Positions 60,566 to 64,000 of a stretch of 64,000 bases of DNA are shown here, in pieces. The notes below the pieces were generated by a model. It saw only the letters and a program-made list of their open reading frames with translations, searched no databases and had not been told where the DNA came from. The DNA is from JAGVYF01 sp041650315. Its GTDB lineage: Archaea > Nanobdellota > Nanobdellia > Woesearchaeales > JAGVYF01. The stretch spans positions 310,001 to 374,000 of the forward strand of contig JBAZLJ010000001.1 of the NCBI GenBank assembly GCA_041650315.1. The letters run 5' to 3'. The translations under genes and the position numbers were made by a program. Numbering within the stretch: position 1 is the first letter of the stretch; every line of letters starts with the position of its first letter.

Positions 60566-61293
60566 TTCTTGTTCACCTTGCTGTACCATATGATTGTGCC
60601 GAAGAAAATAAGCACCATAAGATATTGGGTTCCTGTGAATCCGAAATACGCAGGATCTACTCTAAAGAAGTCATTGATGAATCTCGCGATTGAGTATAGG
60701 ATTAGGTATGATGCGAATGCTGTGCCTTTTACTACGTTCATCTTCGATATTTTTCTCACTATCAGAAATATGATGATTAGGTAAATTATTTCATAGAGAA
60801 TTACCGGGTGGCGTAATGCGCCGTCTTGGAATATTGCCCATGGCAAGTTACTTGGAGTTCCTAGATGGTCGCCAATGAGGTAGCATGCCAATCTCCCGAA
60901 GATGTGGCCCAATGGTATCGCCGGAGCGAGCACATCAGCGTATTTCAGGAAATCCAGTTTGTGCTTTTTGATGTAAATATATCCGGCGATTGCTGCAAAC
61001 ACGAATCCAGGTCCGAATGATAATCCACCTTGCCAGATTTTTAAAGTGTCTAAAAGATTTAAGGAATAGAAGCTCCAATGCTCGAATATGTATGATAATC
61101 TTGAACCGACGAATCCGGCAAGCACACTGTAGAATACCAAGTCGTAGATTGTGTTTTCATCAAATCCTTTCTGCTTGCCTTTCTTGGCGGCATAAACTGC
61201 GCCTATAATTAATCCTATCGCACTCATTAATCCCCATACTTGAATATCAAATAATCCTAAAGAAATAGTGGAATATGTTTTGTAAGGAAGCAT
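60559..61293 (-). CDS. lgt: Prolipoprotein diacylglyceryl transferase-like (Lgt)
   Basis: A 244-residue membrane protein with seven or so helices. GLSFGPGFVFA (about residues 90-100), the HIFGRLACYLIGDHLG signature loop (about 130-145, bacteria: H-x-x-GR-x-GN), and HPVILYE (about 166-172, bacteria HPTQLYE) mark it as Lgt, which attaches diacylglyceryl to lipobox cysteine. Lgt is a bacterial enzyme and most archaea have no recognised counterpart, though lipobox proteins exist. Here lipobox genes at 11127 and 45960 give it likely substrates. In archaea the lipid donor should be an ether lipid. Confidence 0.85.
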   Translation of the reverse strand: MLPYKTYSTISLGLFDIQVWGLMSAIGLIIGAVYAAKKGKQKGFDENTIYDLVFYSVLAGFVGSRLSYIFEHWSFYSLNLLDTLKIWQGGLSFGPGFVFAAIAGYIYIKKHKLDFLKYADVLAPAIPLGHIFGRLACYLIGDHLGTPSNLPWAIFQDGALRHPVILYEIIYLIIIFLIVRKISKMNVVKGTAFASYLILYSIARFINDFFRVDPAYFGFTGTQYLMVLIFFGTIIWYSKVNKKW

Positions 61294-61525
61294 GGTCTAG
61301 AGTGTAAGCTTTTGCTTTATAATATTATCTTTAATGGCAACAGCATTTGCACTTAGTCTGTTTTTTCGTTTTCTTTACGCTCTTTTTTTTGACTGGCATT
61401 CATATCACCGCAATTATCGTTGCTTTTTGTATTTATAATATGTTCGGTTTTTATTCTATTTTGGAATATATATTCAGAAACGTTTATATTCTTCCGAAGC
61501 ATTGGTTTCTTAGAGGTGGTCCTTA

Positions 61526-61768
61526 ATGGGCATCATAAAAAAAGTATTGAAATTGGTTTTATTCGTATATGTTCCTTTCAGAGGGATTAAGAGACAATTG
61601 GTTCCTGACGGAAAGTTTACTTCTTTCGATTATGGGCATAGGCATTCTTGGAAGCCAAAGGCGAAATTCACTTCAGCTAACGGATTCCATGTGCATAAGC
61701 TTGATTTCAAGAAGATGAAAGCGTTGCCAGGCGGATTCAGAGGACATACGCATAAACTGCTGAAATAA
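61526..61768 (+). CDS. Small basic histidine-rich protein
   Basis: An 80-residue basic protein with six histidines in short repeats (GHRHSW, GFHVHKL, GHTHKLL). The first 20 residues (IIKKVLKLVLFVYVPF) could be a membrane-touching helix. GAGGTGGTCC lies before the ATG. Metal or nucleic-acid binding is possible. No family is recognised. Confidence 0.65.
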   Translation: MGIIKKVLKLVLFVYVPFRGIKRQLVPDGKFTSFDYGHRHSWKPKAKFTSANGFHVHKLDFKKMKALPGGFRGHTHKLLK

Positions 61769-61772
61769 GCAG

Positions 61773-62048
61773 TTATTTTTCTTTATTTTCGTTCATGTAA
61801 GGTTCGCAGATCTTCCATGCTTTGTACATTCTATCTCTAGCCTTGTATAACTCTTCAGCAGTTTTGTAAAGTTGTTCTGCAAGTTGAGTTCTTCCTTTTG
61901 CCAGATCTGCGTCTGCTTGCCTTTTGATATCGTCAGCTAATCTCTCTAATAATGAAGCTTCAATGTCATATTGCAGATTGCCGATGTCTTTGGCTAATTC
62001 ATCAAGCGATCCTTCATACTTTTTGATTTCTTTTGGATGATTGTTCAT
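61773..62048 (-). CDS. Hypothetical helical protein
   Basis: A 91-residue soluble helical protein with a coiled-coil-like pattern (about residues 10-75). It begins inside the end of the DedA gene (35-base overlap), so it is probably in the same transcript. No family is recognised. Confidence 0.65.
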   Translation of the reverse strand: MNNHPKEIKKYEGSLDELAKDIGNLQYDIEASLLERLADDIKRQADADLAKGRTQLAEQLYKTAEELYKARDRMYKAWKICEPYMNENKEK

Positions 62049-62664
62049 TTTCTTTCCTGCTTTTTAGATATTCAATTACTACGGGTATGAACGATACTGC
62101 GATTATCAGGAATATGAATATGGATAGATTGTCTTTGACGAATGGAATGTTGCCGAAGAAATAGCCTGCGAATAGGAATAGTGCGACCCATGCTAATCCT
62201 CCGATTATATTGTAACTGAGGAATGTGAGATATCTCATTTTGCCGATTCCGGCTATGAACGGAGCAAATGTTCTTACGATTGGTACGAATCTTGCCAACG
62301 CGATTGTTTTCTTTCCGTGTTTCTTATAGAACAATCTTGTCCTTTCCATATATTTTTTGTTAAGGTATTTGGAAAATATCTTTTCACCGAAGTAGTTGCC
62401 GATGAAATAGTTGTAAGTGTCTCCGATGATAGCAGCTATTGCTAGCATAATGAATAATATTGTGATGTCTAATGATCTTGCCGCTGCAAATGCGCCTGAT
62501 ACGAACAATAACGAGTCGCCGGGCAGGAATGGGGTTAGTACAAAAGCAGTCTCCATGAAGATTATTAGAAATAATATTAGATAAGTGAGGATGCCTCCTG
62601 CTAGTATCAATATGTTGAGATACTTGTCTATATGGAGAATGATATCTACAATTGAGCTTATCAT
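62014..62664 (-). CDS. DedA-family membrane protein
   Basis: The ATG at 62664 gives 216 residues; a longer frame would run back into the tRNA-Ser gene and cannot be right. The protein has a LPGDSLLFVSG-like loop (FLPGDSLLFVSGAF, about 45-58), FFGEKIFSKYL, and FYKKHGKKTIALARFVPIVRTF (about 106-127), all classic for DedA/VTT-fold proteins, which are linked to lipid transport and proton balance. Four to five membrane helices. A bacterial-like gene also common in archaea. Confidence 0.88.
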   Translation of the reverse strand: MISSIVDIILHIDKYLNILILAGGILTYLILFLIIFMETAFVLTPFLPGDSLLFVSGAFAAARSLDITILFIMLAIAAIIGDTYNYFIGNYFGEKIFSKYLNKKYMERTRLFYKKHGKKTIALARFVPIVRTFAPFIAGIGKMRYLTFLSYNIIGGLAWVALFLFAGYFFGNIPFVKDNLSIFIFLIIAVSFIPVVIEYLKSRKENEQSSKRNQKV

Positions 62665-62712
62665 ACGCTGAGGGATTCCTTCGATATTAATAAAACTATG
62701 CGATAAGAAAAA

Positions 62713-62870
62713 CGTCGCGGCTGGGATTTGAACCCAGATATCCATAGGAAACAGGATCTTTGCGGGTATTGCCTGGTTTCTTAAGCACAATACTTTGTAC
62801 TTAGCAATCTTACGCCATAATTTCAGTTACTAAACTATGTCTGCGCAATACCGAGTTATGCGACCGCGAC
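62713..62870 (-). tRNA. tRNA-Ser(GCU) with two introns
   Basis: Acceptor GTCGCGG/CCGCGAC with G73. After D-arm and the first three bases of the anticodon stem (CAG), intron 1 (62810-62840, 31 bases, with a CATAGTTT/AAATTATG hairpin) lies between positions 29 and 30. Exon 2 GATTGCTAA holds anticodon GCT. Intron 2 (62757-62800, 44 bases) is at the canonical 37/38 place. Splicing restores CAGGA/TCCTG, a long variable arm and T-arm CTGGG/CCCAG. Confidence 0.9.
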
Positions 62871-62957
62871 GTAAGTATTTATGAGCAGACAACGTTGGTT
62901 TTTAAACGTTTCTATACAGCAACCTTTATAAATCGTTATCTTTTCTTATTTCTCCAT

Positions 62958-63085
62958 AGCGGGGTAGGGCAGTCAGGAGTGCCCGGAGACCAATATTGTT
63001 GTTTGATAATATTGGACGGAAGGCTCATAACCCTCAGGTCGGAGGTTCAAATGAACGGAAACGTTCTGAAAGTCCTCTCCCCGCT
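62958..63085 (+). tRNA. Initiator tRNA-Met(CAU) with two introns
   Basis: Acceptor AGCGGGG/CCCCGCT (A1-U72, initiator trait). Exon 1 ends after GAG; intron 1 (62989-63021, 33 bases, CCAATATT/ATATTGG hairpin) sits at 29/30; exon 2 has GG CTCATAA CCCTC, so three G-C pairs above the loop (initiator). Intron 2 (63053-63073, 21 bases, GAACG/CGTTC hairpin) lies at the 3' side of the T-loop, after TTCAAAT. The spliced molecule has 74 bases with every arm paired. Confidence 0.9.
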
Positions 63086-63101
63086 ATATTCTTTTTATCT
63101 T

Positions 63102-63149
63102 CACTGGACATTTTTCCTAGTGCACTGGACATCCGTGAAACTTATATAT
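63102..63149 (+). promoter_or_regulatory. Duplicated upstream element with TATA box (second occurrence)
   Basis: CACTGGACAT at 63102-63111 and 63123-63132, 21 bases apart, then TTATATAT (63142-63149), ten bases after the second copy as in the 50255 block. The TATA box is centred 24 bases before the endonuclease ATG, so that mRNA is leaderless. Confidence 0.62.
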
Positions 63150-63169
63150 CTGTAATTTTGGAAAGTAGT

Positions 63170-63790
63170 ATGGTCATTTTCAATGAACGCTTAGCCGAAT
63201 TTGTAGGAATTATGTTAGGCGATGGTTATATTAGCTATCCTAAAACTCCTAGAATAAAGATAAGTTTAGACTCAATTGTAGATAAGGATTATCTATCTTA
63301 CGTGCATACTCTTCTTGAAGAAATATTCGGATGTAACATAATATTAGAGAATAGAAAAACAGAAAATACTTCGAATCTATTTATATTCAATAGGGACGTT
63401 ATTCGTTCTATAATCAATGAAATTGGATTGATTCCATCTCCTAAATGGGATCGCGCTATAATCCCTACTTGGATATTCCAAAAACATTTTGAGAAGCAAG
63501 TATTACGTGGATATTTTGATACTGATGGATGTGTTGTCCGGACTAATAATAATGGAACACTTTATCCTAGATTAGAGATGAAAATATCTCCTTCGCCCAT
63601 GCAAAAGCAATTTATTAAGATATTATCGGATTTAGGATTTAGATTTAAGGCGTATAATATTGGTAAGGGTAAGGTAAGGATACAAATCAATGGTAAAGAG
63701 GAGTTGAGAAAATGGTGCTCTTTAGTGGGATTTAGTAATGCAAAACATGCATCTAAGGCAAACTTCTTTTTGAATACCCAACAACTTTAA
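63170..63790 (+). CDS. Free-standing LAGLIDADG homing endonuclease-like protein
   Basis: A 206-residue protein with two LAGLIDADG-type helices: LAEFVGIMLGDGYIS (residues 8-22) and LRGYFDTDGCVV (about 113-124), each with the catalytic aspartate. The fold is that of a monomeric two-motif DNA endonuclease. The start at 63170 follows a TATA box by 24 bases; the longer frame would run through tRNA-iMet. It is not inside an intron but 85 bases downstream of a two-intron tRNA. It may have spread or guarded introns, or been tamed as a regulator. Confidence 0.85.
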   Translation: MVIFNERLAEFVGIMLGDGYISYPKTPRIKISLDSIVDKDYLSYVHTLLEEIFGCNIILENRKTENTSNLFIFNRDVIRSIINEIGLIPSPKWDRAIIPTWIFQKHFEKQVLRGYFDTDGCVVRTNNNGTLYPRLEMKISPSPMQKQFIKILSDLGFRFKAYNIGKGKVRIQINGKEELRKWCSLVGFSNAKHASKANFFLNTQQL

Positions 63791-63817
63791 ATATCACTAA
63801 ATCTCTCTAATAGGTAT

Positions 63818-64000
63818 ATGGATGAAGAGAAACTCATAGATATGCTCGCTAGGCAGGATGAGATTACTTGGCAGTCTATCATCTGGGAATTGATCAAGTC
63901 GGAACAGATGGATCCTTGGGATATCAATGTTTCATTGCTTTCTCAGAAATATATTGAGATGATCAAGAAGATCAAAGAGACTGATCTGCGTATTTCCGGC
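63818..64000 (+). CDS. scpA: Segregation and condensation protein ScpA, N-terminal part
   Basis: The gene runs off the right edge; 61 residues are seen. LIDMLARQDEITWQSIIWE and QMDPWDINVSLLSQKY (about residues 34-49) match the ScpA/kleisin start that binds SMC. A TTTAAATAT box at about 63786 precedes the ATG by some 30 bases. ScpA joins SMC into the condensin that compacts chromosomes. Confidence 0.88.
   Translation, partial: MDEEKLIDMLARQDEITWQSIIWELIKSEQMDPWDINVSLLSQKYIEMIKKIKETDLRISG

Noticed and set aside
61334..61438. 34-residue frame in the gap upstream of the 61526 gene
   Set aside because: No ribosome site or TATA box at the right distance, odd composition; the gap otherwise shows only the 61526 promoter.
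62665..62790. Upstream extension of the DedA frame
   Set aside because: It lies within tRNA-Ser(GCU); residues before the chosen Met do not look like DedA.
62996..63169. Upstream extension of the endonuclease reading frame
   Set aside because: It crosses the tRNA-iMet gene and the TATA box; the ATG at 63170 fits the promoter spacing.
1..64000. CRISPR arrays, rRNA genes, complete transposons
   Set aside because: No regular short repeats with spacers, no rRNA core sequences and no transposase-like protein were seen; the DUF2080-like small gene alone does not show a mobile element.

Overview
The window reads as chromosomal DNA of an AT-rich archaeon, most likely a DPANN lineage close to Woesearchaeota or Pacearchaeota (placement is inference). 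The archaeal markers are TFB, a thermosome subunit, SRP54, ribosomal protein L10e (uL16), an archaeal/eukaryotic-type ProRS, a geranylgeranyl-reductase-like lipid enzyme, Rad50, a Trm112-like protein, AMP phosphorylase, tRNA genes with introns at non-canonical sites, and many leaderless genes whose start lies about 25 bases after a TATA box. Bacterial-looking genes are mixed in: a TGS/N2-type ThrRS, Lgt, a class A beta-lactamase-like protein and DedA. No rRNA, CRISPR array, prophage or complete insertion sequence was seen.

Layout. 1-9.1 kb: a radical SAM fragment, DUF1461, a minus-strand set of membrane-anchored pilin-like proteins, rpl10e, a lipid reductase, a NOG1-like GTPase, a MinD-like ATPase with a coiled-coil partner, and srp54. 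9.1-14.4 kb: envelope proteins, including a triple-thioredoxin-fold protein, a lipoprotein, a secreted coiled-coil protein and a membrane-anchored winged-helix protein. 14.4-21.1 kb: thrS, two coiled-coil proteins, an acetyltransferase, thermosome and a HAD hydrolase. 21.4-27.7 kb: Lhr-type helicase, a secreted JAMM-like protein, an EamA transporter, a phosphoesterase, a methyltransferase and 8-oxoguanine glycosylase. 27.7-31.7 kb: cobO, B12-dependent ribonucleotide reductase, ferredoxin and a DUF1858 redox protein. 32-38.2 kb: three glycosyltransferases, an AI-2E-type permease and AMP phosphorylase. 38.4-50.2 kb: pilin, NFACT-R protein, flavoprotein, Kef antiporter, secreted proteins, cyclophilin lipoprotein, CRM protein, asnS and a beta-lactamase-like protein. 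50.3-64 kb: a HemK-kinase fusion, tfb, the Trm112-like gene, proS, HIT, radical SAM, rad50, five tRNAs, lgt, DedA, a free-standing LAGLIDADG endonuclease and the start of scpA.

The most unusual content lies between genes. Three separate families of stem-forming elements recur: family 1 at 2720, 5648 and 51999; family 2 at 21149, 40762 and 47597; family 3 at 31811 and 46604. Copies share core sequence, while their terminal and inner helices differ in sequence but stay paired, as expected of RNA under structural selection. A fourth, single, highly structured element lies at 38224-38425. At the right end, tRNA-iMet and tRNA-Ser(GCU) each carry two introns, one of them at the same odd site (29/30) in both. 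A 48-base upstream block with a twice-repeated CACTGGACAT and a TATA box precedes two unrelated genes, and a tRNA 3' end is duplicated as a 25-base direct repeat at 53409 and 53513.

Functional links inferred from the genes: CobO can supply adenosylcobalamin to the class II reductase next to it; Lgt could lipidate the two or more lipobox proteins in the window; TFB serves the TATA promoters seen throughout; the Trm112-like protein and the HemK-type methyltransferase domain may form the release-factor methylation pair known from other archaea.
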